Assembly: GCA_031119395.1 (NCBI GenBank) | Contig: JAVHYA010000038.1 | Location: 1 to 43,810 of the forward strand | Reading direction: 5' to 3' | From: Pseudomonadota bacterium | Lineage (GTDB): Bacteria > Pseudomonadota > Gammaproteobacteria > Burkholderiales > Burkholderiaceae_C | DNA length: 43,810 nt | In this document: positions 8,378 to 16,721 of the stretch, one piece after another | How positions within the stretch are numbered: position 1 is the stretch's first letter | Layout of the letters: every line of letters starts with the position of its first letter | The notes under the pieces: generated by a model | What the model was told of the DNA's origin: nothing | The model's input: only the letters and a program-made list of their open reading frames with translations | Database searches by the model: none | Position numbers and translations under genes: made by a program

Positions 8378-9691
8378 ATGAAAGAAGCGCAAGAACCCAT
8401 CATCGACCTGCACCGCGTGGGCAAGGGCTTCCGCGCCGCCGACGGCCACGCGCGCCCGGTGCTGCAGGACGTGGACCTGCACCTGGCGCCCGGCGAGATC
8501 GTGGCGCTGCTGGGCCCGTCCGGCTCGGGCAAGTCGACGCTGCTGCGCATCATCGCGGGCCTGATCGCGGCCGACAGCGGCGAGGTGCGCTATCGCGGCC
8601 AGCCGCTGCACGGGCCGGCGCGCGGCATCGCGATGGTGTTCCAGTCCTTCGCGCTCTTTCCCTGGCTCACGGTGCAGCAGAACGTGGAGCTGGGCCTGGA
8701 GGCCCGCGGCGTCGCTGCGGCCGAGCGGGCGCGGCGTGCGGCGCAGGCCATCGCGCTGATCGGCCTGGCGGGCTTCGAGGGCGCCTTGCCGCGCGAACTG
8801 TCGGGCGGCATGCGCCAGCGCGTGGGCATCGCGCGCGCACTGGTGGTCGAGCCCGACGTGCTGCTCATGGACGAGGCCTTCTCGGCGCTCGACGTGCTCA
8901 CGGGCGAACGCCTGCGCGACGACATCCTGCAGCTGTGGGAAGGGGGCAGCATGCCCACGCAGGCCATGCTCATCGTCTCGCACAACATCGAGGAGGCCGT
9001 GCTGATGGCCGACCGCGTGCTGGTCTTCGCCGCCGACCCGGGCTGCGTGCGCGCCGAGCTGCCGATCACCCTGCCGCGTCCGCGCGACGGCGACTCGATC
9101 GAGGTGCGCCTGCTGGTCGACCAGGTCTACACGCTGATGACCGCCGGCGCCGCCGGCCACACCGCCCACGGCGCCAAGCGCGCCGTGCTGGCCGAGCGCC
9201 TGCCCGAGGCCGACGTGACGCGCATGGAAGGCCTGCTCGAACTGCTCGCGCAGGACGACTTCGCCGGCCGGGCCGACCTGCCGCGCCTGGCCGACGAGTC
9301 GGAGCTGACCGACCACGACCTGCTGCCGCTCACGCGCGCACTGTCGCTGCTGGGCCTGGCCCGGCTGGACGAGGGCGACCTGCTGCTCACGCCGCTGGGC
9401 CGGCACTACGTCGACAGCGCCCACGGCGGGCGCCAGCGCATCTTCGGCCAGCAGCTGCTCGAACGCGTGCCGCTGGCGGCGCACATCCGCCACAGCCTGG
9501 AGCAGGACCCGGCCGGCCAGCTGGCCGACGCGCACTTCCTCGCGCTGCTGCGCGACAGCCTCGACGAAGCCGAAGCGGAACGGGTGCTGCACCGGGCGAT
9601 CGAGTGGGGCCGCTACGGCGAGGTCTTCGAGTACGACTTCCACACGGGGATGATCCACCTGCCGGCCCCCGACGTCGCAGCGCCGGCCTGA
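8378..9691 (+). CDS. ABC transporter ATPase with C-terminal AAA-associated domain
   Basis: The protein has 437 residues. The first 250 form a standard NitT/TauT-type ATPase: Walker A GPSGSGKST (about 46-54), Q-loop VFQSFALFPW (about 87), signature LSGGMRQR (about 142), Walker B VLLMDEAFSALD (about 161) and switch His in VSHNIEEA (about 201). Residues about 275-430 form the acidic, helical AAA-associated C-terminal domain seen on ATPases paired with double permeases; its role is not known to me. The ATG at 8378 follows the long hairpin repeat directly and has no strong ribosome site. It powers the permease encoded just upstream. Confidence 0.9.
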   Translation: MKEAQEPIIDLHRVGKGFRAADGHARPVLQDVDLHLAPGEIVALLGPSGSGKSTLLRIIAGLIAADSGEVRYRGQPLHGPARGIAMVFQSFALFPWLTVQQNVELGLEARGVAAAERARRAAQAIALIGLAGFEGALPRELSGGMRQRVGIARALVVEPDVLLMDEAFSALDVLTGERLRDDILQLWEGGSMPTQAMLIVSHNIEEAVLMADRVLVFAADPGCVRAELPITLPRPRDGDSIEVRLLVDQVYTLMTAGAAGHTAHGAKRAVLAERLPEADVTRMEGLLELLAQDDFAGRADLPRLADESELTDHDLLPLTRALSLLGLARLDEGDLLLTPLGRHYVDSAHGGRQRIFGQQLLERVPLAAHIRHSLEQDPAGQLADAHFLALLRDSLDEAEAERVLHRAIEWGRYGEVFEYDFHTGMIHLPAPDVAAPA

Positions 9692-9719
9692 GCGGGCGCC
9701 GGCCGTCTCAGGCCCCGGC
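9682..9719. terminator. bidirectional hairpin containing both stop codons
   Basis: CCTGAG (9687-9692, with the ATPase TGA) pairs with CTCAGG (9707-9712, with the LysR gene's TGA on the other strand). The outer GCCGG/CCGGC extends the stem. No T-run follows, so it may work through pausing, Rho or RNA protection rather than as a classical terminator. Confidence 0.45.
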
Positions 9720-10679
9720 GGGTGCGCCGGCCTGCGACTCGGCGGCCGCTTCCAGCAGCCAGCGGCGGAAGGCGCTGACCGCCTCGTCGTCGGCCCGCTC
9801 GGTGTTCACGACCAGCGTGTAGTCCGGGCCGCGCCAGGCCGGCTCGGGCAGGGGGCACACGAGCCGTCCCGCGGCGATCTCGCGCTCCACCAGCGGCAGC
9901 GAGGCCAGCGCCACGCCCAGGCCCGCCACCGCGGCGCCCAGCTGCAGGTAGACATGGTCGAAGTGCAGGTGCCGCGTGCCCTGCAGGCGCGGGGCGCCGG
10001 CCGCGTGCAGCCAGTCGGCCCAGGCGCTGCGCGTGCTGGTGGAATGCAGCAGGGCGTGGTGACGCAGGTCGGCGGTGCTGCGGATCGGATGCCGCAGCAG
10101 CACCTCGGGGCTGCAGGCCGGCAGCCGCAGGTCGGGCAGCAGCACGCTGGAGCTGACGCCGGCCGCGTCCTCGTGGCCCGAACGCACGCCGACGTCGAAG
10201 GCCTCGCCCACGTAGCGCAGCTTGCGCGAGGTGGTCGACAGCCGCACGTCGATGTGGGGGTAGCGGGCCTGGAAGTCCGCCAGCCGCGGGATCAGCCAGC
10301 ACAGCGCGAAGCTGGCCAGCGCGTTCACCCGCACCGTGCCCGACACGCGGCGCGCGCTGCCGTCGTTGCGCAAGCGCGCCGCGCCCGCGGCGAGCCGGTC
10401 GAAGGCGCTGCCCACGTCGCCCAGCAGCGCGGCGCCTTCGTCCGTGAGCTGCACGCCGCGCGCGCGCCGCTCGAACAGCGGCATGCCGAACCAGTCCTCG
10501 AGCAGGCGGATCTGCTTGCCCACCGCCCAATGGGTGACATGGAGGCGAGCCGCCGCCGCGGCGAAGCTGCCCTCGGTCGCCACCGCCTCGAAGGCGCGCA
10601 GCGCATGCAGCGGCGGCAGGCGGCCGCGGTCGGCAGGCGCCTGCGGCGCGCCGTCGGTGACGTGACTTTTTCTCTCCAT
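9708..10679 (-). CDS. LysR-family regulator, GcvA-like
   Basis: The protein has 323 residues. The winged helix-turn-helix (about 20-80) has LPPLHALRAFEAVATEGSFAA, then HWAVGKQIRLLEDWFGMPLF and LTDEG, the pattern of the GcvA/AmpR branch. The effector domain (about 110-315) contains PRLADFQARYPHIDVRLST and ends in the branch's typical GLGVALASLPLVEREIAAGRL. The ATG at 10679 was chosen because the helix-turn-helix then starts at the family's usual place. It is divergent from the MFS exporter gene with a 54-base gap, so it is likely to control that gene and perhaps the dehydrogenase after it. The effector is unknown. Confidence 0.9.
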   Translation of the reverse strand: MERKSHVTDGAPQAPADRGRLPPLHALRAFEAVATEGSFAAAAARLHVTHWAVGKQIRLLEDWFGMPLFERRARGVQLTDEGAALLGDVGSAFDRLAAGAARLRNDGSARRVSGTVRVNALASFALCWLIPRLADFQARYPHIDVRLSTTSRKLRYVGEAFDVGVRSGHEDAAGVSSSVLLPDLRLPACSPEVLLRHPIRSTADLRHHALLHSTSTRSAWADWLHAAGAPRLQGTRHLHFDHVYLQLGAAVAGLGVALASLPLVEREIAAGRLVCPLPEPAWRGPDYTLVVNTERADDEAVSAFRRWLLEAAAESQAGAPAGA

Positions 10680-10721
10680 TGAGGCGATATTACGTCCGTG
10701 GTGCGCTGGAGGGCCGCGCCC

Positions 10722-10727
10722 TAGCAT
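10722..10727 (+). promoter_or_regulatory. -10 element placed for a leaderless transcript
   Basis: TAGCAT ends seven bases before the A of the MFS start codon, and no ribosome-binding purine run precedes that ATG. Transcription starting at the usual distance would begin on the start codon itself. The -35 region is weak, as expected for a LysR-activated promoter. Confidence 0.35.
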
Positions 10728-10733
10728 CGGGCC

Positions 10734-11942
10734 ATGTCTTCAGCCCCGGTCCTCGCCACGACGCCCTCGCGGACGGGTGCTGCGCCGCCGCGCGGCCGGG
10801 TCCTGTGGCTGTCGTGCGTCGCGCATGCGCTGCACGACGGCTACACCGACATGATCTACGTGCTGCTGCCGGTGTGGCAGGCGGAGTTCGGCCTGGGCTA
10901 CGGCGCGCTGGCCGTGCTGCGCGGGCTGTACGGCGGCACGATGGCGGCGCTGCAGCTGCCGGCCGGCTGGGTGGCGCAGCGCATCGGCACCCGCGCCACG
11001 CTGGCGCTCGGCACGCTGCTCGCGGCCCTGGGCTACGCGGCGGCCGGCATGACGGGCAGCCTGGCCGGCCTCGGGCTGGCCCTGGCGCTGGCGGGCAGCG
11101 GCTCCAGCACGCAGCATCCGCTGGCCTCGGGCGCGGTGGCGCGCGCCTACGGGCGGGACGCGCGCGGCCCGCTGGGCGTCTACAACTTCGCGGGTGACCT
11201 GGGCAAGGCCGCGCTGCCGGCGGCACTGGCGCTGCTGATCACCGTCGCGCCGTGGCGCCATGCGCTCTGGGCCATGTCCGCCCTCGGTGTGGCGGCGGCC
11301 GTGGGCCTTGCACTTTTCCTCCCCAGGGTGGCTGTCGGCGGCGAGACGTCGCACGGCGGCGCCGCGTCCGCGGCGCCGGTGTCGCCCGCCGGTTTCCGGC
11401 TGCTGCTGGCGATCGGCGTGCTCGACACCGCGGTGCGCATGGGGCTGCTCACCTTCCTGCCCTTCCTGCTCAAGGCCAAGGGCATTGCGGCGCCGCTGCT
11501 GGGCGTGGCCCTGGCGCTGGTGTTCCTCGGCGGGGCGGCGGGCAAATTCCTGTGCGGCTGGCTGGGTGCGCGCCTGGGCGTGACCGGCACCGTGCTGGCG
11601 ACCGAGGGCGGCTCGGCGCTGGGCATCGTCGCGCTGCTGCTGTGCCCGCTCGGGATCGCCTGGGTGCTGCTGCCCCTGCTGGGGGCGATGCTCAACGGCA
11701 CGTCCTCCGTGCTGTACGGCACGGTGCCCGAGCTGGCGCCGCGCGGCAGCACCGAGCGCGCGTTCGCCATCTTCTACACGGGCGTCATCGCCTCCGGCGC
11801 ACTCTCGCCCGTGCTCTACGGCCTGCTCGGCGACCGGGTCGGCATCCAGCTGGCGACCTGCGCCACCGTGTTGACGGCGCTGGCGATCCTCCCGCTGGCC
11901 CTCGCGCTGCGCCCGCGGCTTGTGCCGGGCGGGAGCGCCTGA
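10734..11942 (+). CDS. MFS efflux transporter, fosmidomycin-resistance (Fsr)-like
   Basis: The protein has 402 residues and 12 membrane helices. Fsr-like marks are the N-terminal HALHDGYTDMIYVLLPVWQA (about residues 34-53), followed by a short Phe-Gly-Leu-Gly-Tyr stretch, then GSSTQHPLASGAVARA (about 122-137) and NFAGDLGKAALPAAL. Such proteins export small toxic or excess metabolites, and drug resistance is often a side effect. It is divergent from a GcvA-like regulator and 49 bases ahead of a dehydrogenase gene on the same strand. The native substrate is unknown. Confidence 0.85.
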   Translation: MSSAPVLATTPSRTGAAPPRGRVLWLSCVAHALHDGYTDMIYVLLPVWQAEFGLGYGALAVLRGLYGGTMAALQLPAGWVAQRIGTRATLALGTLLAALGYAAAGMTGSLAGLGLALALAGSGSSTQHPLASGAVARAYGRDARGPLGVYNFAGDLGKAALPAALALLITVAPWRHALWAMSALGVAAAVGLALFLPRVAVGGETSHGGAASAAPVSPAGFRLLLAIGVLDTAVRMGLLTFLPFLLKAKGIAAPLLGVALALVFLGGAAGKFLCGWLGARLGVTGTVLATEGGSALGIVALLLCPLGIAWVLLPLLGAMLNGTSSVLYGTVPELAPRGSTERAFAIFYTGVIASGALSPVLYGLLGDRVGIQLATCATVLTALAILPLALALRPRLVPGGSA

Positions 11943-11991
11943 GCGAGGCCGGCCGCTTTCCCTGGCTCTTCATCTCCGAAAGGTCGATCGC

Positions 11992-12753
11992 ATGGACACC
12001 GTCTCGCAAGCCCCCGTCATCCTCGTCACCGGTGGCGGCCGCGGCGTGGGCGCGGCCACCGCGCGGCTGGCCGCCGAGCGCGGCTACGACGTGGCGATCA
12101 GCTTCGTCGCCAACGAAGCCGCGGCCGAGGCGGTGGCGGCCGACGTGAGCTCGCTCGGGCGCCAGGCCCTGGCCGTGCGGGCGGACAGCGCCGACCCGCA
12201 GCAGGTCGCGCAGCTGTTCGAGGCCATCGACCGTCGTTTCGGCCGCATCGACGTGCTGGTCAACAACGCCGCCATCATCGGGCGCCAGTCGCGGCTGGAG
12301 GGCCTGGGCTTCGAACGCATGCAGCGCATCTTCGCGGTGAACGCGATCGGCCCCATGCTGTGCGCGCAGCAGGCGGTCAGGCGCATGTCGCAGCGCCACG
12401 GCGGGCGCGGCGGCGTGGTGATCAACGTCTCCTCGGCCTCGGCCCGGCTCGGCAGCCCGAACGAATACGTCGACTATGCGGCGTCCAAGGGCGCGCTCGA
12501 GACCTTCACCACCGGGCTGGCCAAGGAGGTGGCGCGCGAGGGCATCCGCGTCAACGGCATCCGCCCCGGCCACATCTACACCGAGATGCATGCCAGCGGC
12601 GGCGAGCCGGGGCGCGTGGACCGCGTCAAGGATTCGATCCCGATGGGCCGGGGCGGGCAGCCGGAGGAAGTCGCCCGCGCCATCCTGTGGCTGGCCGGCG
12701 AAGAGGCCTCCTTCGTCACCGGCACCTTCCTCGACGTGACCGGCGGCAAGTGA
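11992..12753 (+). CDS. short-chain dehydrogenase/reductase (SDR)
   Basis: The protein has 253 residues, the normal length for a classical SDR. The nucleotide-binding TGGGRGVG lies at residues 13-20 and NNAA at 91-94. The catalytic set is Ser148 (NVSS), Tyr162 and Lys166 (YAASK), followed by the usual RVNGIRPG and a C-terminal TGTFLDVTGGK. The second-strand context (VAISFVANEAAAE) does not clearly fix NAD or NADP; no specific substrate can be named. GAAAGG lies nine bases before the ATG. It probably shares a transcript with the MFS exporter. Its stop is only three bases from that of the convergent pbpC. Confidence 0.9.
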   Translation: MDTVSQAPVILVTGGGRGVGAATARLAAERGYDVAISFVANEAAAEAVAADVSSLGRQALAVRADSADPQQVAQLFEAIDRRFGRIDVLVNNAAIIGRQSRLEGLGFERMQRIFAVNAIGPMLCAQQAVRRMSQRHGGRGGVVINVSSASARLGSPNEYVDYAASKGALETFTTGLAKEVAREGIRVNGIRPGHIYTEMHASGGEPGRVDRVKDSIPMGRGGQPEEVARAILWLAGEEASFVTGTFLDVTGGK

Positions 12754-12756
12754 GCG

Positions 12757-15105
12757 TCAGCGTCGGCGCGCCGGGGCGGCCACGCCGGCGCCGCGCACCT
12801 CGAGCTGGATGGTGTCGAGCACCTGGCCCTGCGCGTCGGCCAGCTCGACCGTGTGGCGGCCGGGCCAGGGCAGCCATTGGGCCGTGGTGCCGCGCGCGAA
12901 GGGCTTGCCGTCGATGCGCCACTGCACGTCGCGGCCGGCGCCGTCGGATTCGAAGTTCACGCGCTGGTGTCGCGGCGGGATGTCGGGGTCGAGCGCGAGG
13001 ATGGTGCCCTGCGTCGGCGCGGTGATGCGCGCGGGGTTGCCATCCTTCGAGTCCAAAGTGCCTGCAGCGCCCGCGGGACGGGCGCGGGCAGCTATCGTTT
13101 CCATAGCAAACAGCGGCTGCTCGGTGCCGGCGATGAACCACTCGCTGCGCGCCGCCTCGATGGGTTCGCCGTTCCTTTCGGTCGGGTTGGGGCCGAAGCG
13201 GACCTGTGCCTGCACGACGCCCGGCGGCGGCGAGGGCGCGCGGCTGGGCTCGCGCCGGTGCAGGAAGCGCATGGTCTCGGCCCACAGCGGCGCGGCGCCG
13301 GTGGTGCCGCTCACGTCCCACATCGGCGCGCCGCTGGCGTTGCCGATCCACACGCCGACGGTGTAGCGCTCGGACCAGCCCACGGCCCAGTTGTCGCGCA
13401 TGTCCTTGCTGGTACCGGTCTTCACCGCCGTCCAGAAGCGCGTGCCCAGCACGCTGTCGACGCCGAAGGTGCGGGTGCGGGCGTTGGCGTCGGACAGGAT
13501 GTCGCCGACGATGAAGGCCGCGCGCGGATCGAGCGCGGGCGCGAAGGCGACCGGCTGCGGCCGCTGCGGCAGCAGCATGCGCGTGCCGCTCGCACGGCCG
13601 CCGTTGGCCAGCGTGCGGAAGGCGTTGGCCAGCTGCAGCAGCGTGAGCTCGGCGCTGCCCAGCGCGAGGCTGTAGCCGTAGTAGTCGCCGCTTTGCGCCA
13701 GCGTGATGCCGGCGCGCTGCAGCTGGCGCGCGAAGGCATCGGGCGAGACCATGACCAGCGTGCGCACGGCAGGCACGTTGAGCGAGGCGGCCAGGGCGGT
13801 GCGCACCGACACCGGCCCCTTGAAGTGCCGGTCGTAGTTCTGCGGGATGTACAGCCCGCCGGAGGTGGCGATCTGCGCCGACGAGTCCTCCAGCAGCGAG
13901 GCGGCGGTGAGCCGCCGCTCGGCGATCGCCTGCGCGTAGAGCAACGGCTTGAGCGTGGAGCCGGGCTGGCGCGGTGCGAGCACGGCATCGACCTCGGCCG
14001 CCCGGCTGAGCTGGCCCGACGAGCCGACCCAGGCCAGCACCTCGCCGCTGGCGTTGTCGAGCACGACCAGCGCGCCGTCCTCCACGTTGCGGCCGCGCAG
14101 CTCGCGCAGGTGGCGCTGCAGGCCCTGCAGGGCGAAGCGTTGCAACGGCGCGCGCAGGGTGGTGCGCAACTCCGTCGGAACCGGCGCGTTGCCATCGGCT
14201 TCGCGCGCGGCGCGCAGGGCCTGGCGCGCGAAGTGCGGCGCGATGCCCTCGCTGGCCTCGAAGGCGCGGCGCTGCACGACGGCCGAGGTGAACATGTCGA
14301 GCGCTGCACAAGACGTGGCCCCCGCGCCCGGCACTTCGTGGCCTCGCTGCCCGCCGGGGGGGCGCTCGCTCGCTTGGGGCGGCCCGACGCTGCGCTCGGG
14401 CGCCTGCTCCGGCGCAGCCATGCTCTTCATCACCTCGCAGGCCCGCTGCGCGACCAGCGCCGGTTTCGCGTTGGGCGCGCGCACCAGCGCCGCGGCCACG
14501 GCCGCCTCTCGCGCGTCGAGCCCGTGCGGCGCCTTGTCGAACAGCGTGCGCGACAACGCGTCGATGCCCACCAGTTCGCCGCGGAAGGGCACGAGGTTGA
14601 GGTAGGCCTCCAGCACCTGGTCCTTGCGCCACTGGCGTTCCAGCTGCGTCGCGGTGACGGCCTGCCCGATCTTCTGGCCGACGCTCCGGCCCCCGCTGGC
14701 GCGGCGCAGGTCGTCGTCCAGCAGGCCGGCCAGCTGCATGGTGATGGTCGACGCGCCGCGGGTCTTGGTGTTCCACAGGTTGGCCCAGGCGGCCGCCGAG
14801 ACGGCGCGCCAGTCCACGCCGCTGTGCTCGTAGAAGCGCCGGTCCTCGCTGAGCACCAGCGCCGTGCGCAGGGCGGGCGACACGTCGGCCAGCGCCGTCC
14901 ACTGGCCGCGCCGCACCGTGGCGTCGGTGCGCACGCGCTGCAGCAGCTCGCCTTGGCGGTCGAGCACGCGCACGTCGGACGGGCGGAATTCGCTGCGCAC
15001 CTGCTCGAAGCTGTCGACGGCCCACGCGCCGGCCGCGGCCTGGGCCAGGAGCAGGGCCGCCAGCGCCGCGCGCCACGGGATCGAGCGAAAGCCAGGGTGG
15101 GTCAT
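12757..15105 (-). CDS. pbpC: penicillin-binding protein 1C, carrying two repeat-derived insertions
   Basis: The protein has 782 residues. A signal anchor (about 12-30) leads to a glycosyltransferase domain with the catalytic Glu87 (SEDRRFYEH) and GASTITMQLAG (117-127). The transpeptidase domain has PGSTLKP with Ser383 and Lys386, an SLN motif and VKTGTS. The C-terminal BiPBP_C domain (about 690-780) contains RITAPTQGTILALDPDIPP. It would polymerise and cross-link peptidoglycan in the periplasm. Two segments look like translated repeats: residues about 230-265 (SERPPGGQRGHE, Gly/Pro/Arg-rich) between the two catalytic domains, and residues 667-685 (AMETIAARARPAGAAGTL) in the linker to the last domain. 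Neither adds a stop or frameshift, and all catalytic motifs remain. Its usual partner, an alpha-2-macroglobulin, lies 8.4 kb away on the same strand. Confidence 0.93.
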   Translation of the reverse strand: MTHPGFRSIPWRAALAALLLAQAAAGAWAVDSFEQVRSEFRPSDVRVLDRQGELLQRVRTDATVRRGQWTALADVSPALRTALVLSEDRRFYEHSGVDWRAVSAAAWANLWNTKTRGASTITMQLAGLLDDDLRRASGGRSVGQKIGQAVTATQLERQWRKDQVLEAYLNLVPFRGELVGIDALSRTLFDKAPHGLDAREAAVAAALVRAPNAKPALVAQRACEVMKSMAAPEQAPERSVGPPQASERPPGGQRGHEVPGAGATSCAALDMFTSAVVQRRAFEASEGIAPHFARQALRAAREADGNAPVPTELRTTLRAPLQRFALQGLQRHLRELRGRNVEDGALVVLDNASGEVLAWVGSSGQLSRAAEVDAVLAPRQPGSTLKPLLYAQAIAERRLTAASLLEDSSAQIATSGGLYIPQNYDRHFKGPVSVRTALAASLNVPAVRTLVMVSPDAFARQLQRAGITLAQSGDYYGYSLALGSAELTLLQLANAFRTLANGGRASGTRMLLPQRPQPVAFAPALDPRAAFIVGDILSDANARTRTFGVDSVLGTRFWTAVKTGTSKDMRDNWAVGWSERYTVGVWIGNASGAPMWDVSGTTGAAPLWAETMRFLHRREPSRAPSPPPGVVQAQVRFGPNPTERNGEPIEAARSEWFIAGTEQPLFAMETIAARARPAGAAGTLDSKDGNPARITAPTQGTILALDPDIPPRHQRVNFESDGAGRDVQWRIDGKPFARGTTAQWLPWPGRHTVELADAQGQVLDTIQLEVRGAGVAAPARRR
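13053..13107 (-). repeat. dispersed ~60-bp palindromic repeat, copy B, inside pbpC
   Basis: Read on the minus strand: GCTATGGAAACGATAGC, then TGCCCGCGCCCGTCCCGCGG and a tail GGCACTTTGG. This matches the free intergenic copies part by part. It is read in frame as a Met/Ala/Arg/Gly peptide between the transpeptidase and BiPBP_C domains. Confidence 0.8.
14304..14418 (-). repeat. second repeat type (GCCCGCCGGGGGGGCG core) inside pbpC
   Basis: About 115 bases with a strong dyad core (CTGCCCGCCGGGGGGGCGC) followed by CTCGCTCGCTTGGGGCGG. It encodes a low-complexity peptide with SERPPGGQRGHE that breaks the otherwise normal join between the glycosyltransferase and transpeptidase domains. From memory, this type of sequence is a common intergenic repeat in Variovorax-like genomes. 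No second copy occurs in this window. Confidence 0.6.
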
Positions 15106-15467
15106 TCGTCGATCGGCGCGAGGTCGAGCGCAGAAGTGCTCGGCAGGAACGGGGAGGGCGGCATGGCGGGCGTCGGGGCAGCAGGGCGTGCGGGCATCGG
15201 CCCGGTCTGGCATGGGGCGATTTTGCGTCGCCGCCCGGACGGCACCGCGGCGGCCCGCGGCCTTTGAACCCAAAGTGGCTGTCACGCCCGTCCCGCCGGC
15301 GCAGGCAGCTATGAAAAGAAGAGCATTGTGCCGGTGCGCCGGGCTCCGGTGGGCGGTGCGGCGGCCTGGCGCTCGGCGCGCGCGCCTACCCGCAGGCGGT
15401 GGCGCTGTCTGGCGAGCTGGCGGCCACGGCAAGGCGAAGGTTCAGGCCCTTGTCAGGAGAGACGCCC
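15106..15467. other. divergent intergenic region, pbpC / small lipoprotein
   Basis: This gap of 362 bases lies between divergent starts. Its middle is taken up by repeat copy C (15270-15324). No convincing sigma-70 boxes are seen for pbpC, which also lacks a ribosome site. CAGGAGA, 6-12 bases before the lipoprotein ATG, is a good ribosome site. Open frames crossing the gap have no start signal or recognisable sequence. Confidence 0.6.
15270..15324 (-). repeat. dispersed ~60-bp palindromic repeat, copy C
   Basis: Read on the minus strand: GCTCTTCTTTTCATAGC, then TGCCTGCGCCGGCGGGACGG, a short stretch, and the tail CAGCCACTTTGGG. The A/T-rich palindrome is partly decayed; the GC stem and tail match the other copies. 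Confidence 0.8.
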
Positions 15468-15677
15468 ATGAAAAGACTTGCTGCCCTCTTCACTGCTGCT
15501 GCCGTGCTGTCCGGCTGCGTGGCCGTGCCCTACGACCGGCCGCCGCCGCCCCGTCCTGCTCCGGGCTATGGCGACCGCGACCGCGACGGCGTGCCCAACC
15601 GCTACGACCGCGATCGCGATGGCGACGGCGTGCCCAACCGCTACGACCGCCGGCCGAACGATTCCTGGCGCAACTGA
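15468..15677 (+). CDS. small lipoprotein with Asp-rich thrombospondin-3-like repeats
   Basis: The protein has 69 residues. The signal peptide ends in the lipobox LSGC (Cys17). After a Pro-rich spacer come two DRDGDGVPNRYD-type repeats (about 37-61), the calcium-binding Asp motif of thrombospondin type 3 repeats. It is probably anchored in the outer membrane; Asp at position +2 is absent. The ATG has CAGGAGA upstream at good spacing. It is a common small protein in betaproteobacteria, with no assigned function known to me. Confidence 0.85.
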   Translation: MKRLAALFTAAAVLSGCVAVPYDRPPPPRPAPGYGDRDRDGVPNRYDRDRDGDGVPNRYDRRPNDSWRN

Positions 15678-15720
15678 GAACCAGACGCCGGCCGGCGCGC
15701 CGGCCTGGCTGTGGTCAGTT
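15672..15720. terminator. bidirectional hairpin containing both stop codons
   Basis: AACTGA (15672-15677, lipoprotein stop) pairs with TCAGTT (15715-15720, Bug receptor stop on the other strand). Between them a strong inner stem (GCCGGCC with its complement at about 15689-15704) forms. There is no T-run. Confidence 0.45.
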
Positions 15721-16695
15721 CAAGGTGATCTGCGCCTGCCGGGCGACCTCGGTGAACTTGGCGAGGCTTTTCTGCACGGCGCTCTGCGCTTCCGAGGGTG
15801 ACATCGTGCTGGCCACCTGGCCGCCGGCGTCCAGGGCATGCCGCACCTCGGGCGCGGACGAGGCCTGAAGGATCGCGGCGTTCAGCCGGCTCACCACCGC
15901 GTCGGGTACGCCCTTGGGCGCCGCGACGGCGAAGTACTGCGTGGCCTCGTACCCCTTGAGACCGGCCTGGTCCATGGTCGGCACGTCCGGCAGGCTGGGC
16001 AGGCGGAATGGCGTCGTGACCGCATAGGCCTTGAGCTGACCCGACTTGATCTGCGCCAGCACCGGCGTGAGGCCCAGCATGCCGAGCTTGACCTGCCCGC
16101 CCGCCACGTCGACCACGGCCTGGCCGCCCCCCTTGTAGGGCACGTGCAGCATCTTCGTGCCGGCCATCGTGTTGAAGAGTTCGCCGGCCAGGTGCTGTCC
16201 CGTGCCGATGCCCGAGCTCGCGAAGTCCCACTTGTCGGGCTCGGCCTTCATCGCCGCGATCAGCGCCTTGAGGTCGGCCGGCGCCTGGGCGGCACGCCCC
16301 ACGAGCACGATCGGACCCTGCGACAGCATGGCCACCGCCTTGAGTTGCGCACCGATCTGCGGCTGCGGCCGGGCGAAGAGCACCGGCCCGGGCACGGTGA
16401 CCAGCGTGTAGCCGTCCCCGCTGGCCCGGGCGGCCTGCTGCAGCGCCAGCGCGCCGGACGCGCCCGGCACGTTGTCCACCACGATCGACTGGCCGATCTG
16501 TTCGGACACGCTCTTGGCGAAGGCGCGCGTGAGCACGTCCACCGAGCCGCCCGGCACGTAGCCGACGATCCAGGTGATCGGGCGGGCGGTGGGCCAGGGC
16601 TTGTCGGCGTAGGCGGCCGTGCACAGGGGCACTGCGGCGAGCAGGGCGGCGACGCGCAGCAGCGAGCGGCGGGCGAGGGAAGAGGAGCGGGGCAT
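15715..16695 (-). CDS. Bug-family (TctC-like) extracytoplasmic solute receptor
   Basis: The protein has 326 residues. The signal peptide has a twin arginine (ARRSLLRVAALLAAVPLC) and cleaves near AYA/DKPWP. Family marks are PITWIVGYVPGGSVDVLTR (about 39-57), VVDNVPGASGALALQQAAR, GYTLVTVPG and PYKGGGQAVVDVAGGQV. The receptor would bind a carboxylate in the periplasm for a tripartite carrier encoded elsewhere. Two starts are possible. ATG 16725 overlaps the arylsulfatase TGA as ATGA; ATG 16695 was chosen because AAGGAC precedes it and the signal peptide then has normal length. It is co-transcribed with the arylsulfatase, so its ligand may be a product of sulfate ester cleavage. Confidence 0.9.
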   Translation of the reverse strand: MPRSSSLARRSLLRVAALLAAVPLCTAAYADKPWPTARPITWIVGYVPGGSVDVLTRAFAKSVSEQIGQSIVVDNVPGASGALALQQAARASGDGYTLVTVPGPVLFARPQPQIGAQLKAVAMLSQGPIVLVGRAAQAPADLKALIAAMKAEPDKWDFASSGIGTGQHLAGELFNTMAGTKMLHVPYKGGGQAVVDVAGGQVKLGMLGLTPVLAQIKSGQLKAYAVTTPFRLPSLPDVPTMDQAGLKGYEATQYFAVAAPKGVPDAVVSRLNAAILQASSAPEVRHALDAGGQVASTMSPSEAQSAVQKSLAKFTEVARQAQITLN

Positions 16696-16721
16696 GGCGG
16701 GTCCTTGGGTCGGTGAGGCGG

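Noticed and set aside
15106-15432. Longer N-terminus for PbpC starting at 15432
   Set aside because: It would run through intergenic repeat copy C and put residues before the signal anchor. The ATG at 15105 gives a normal membrane-targeted start.
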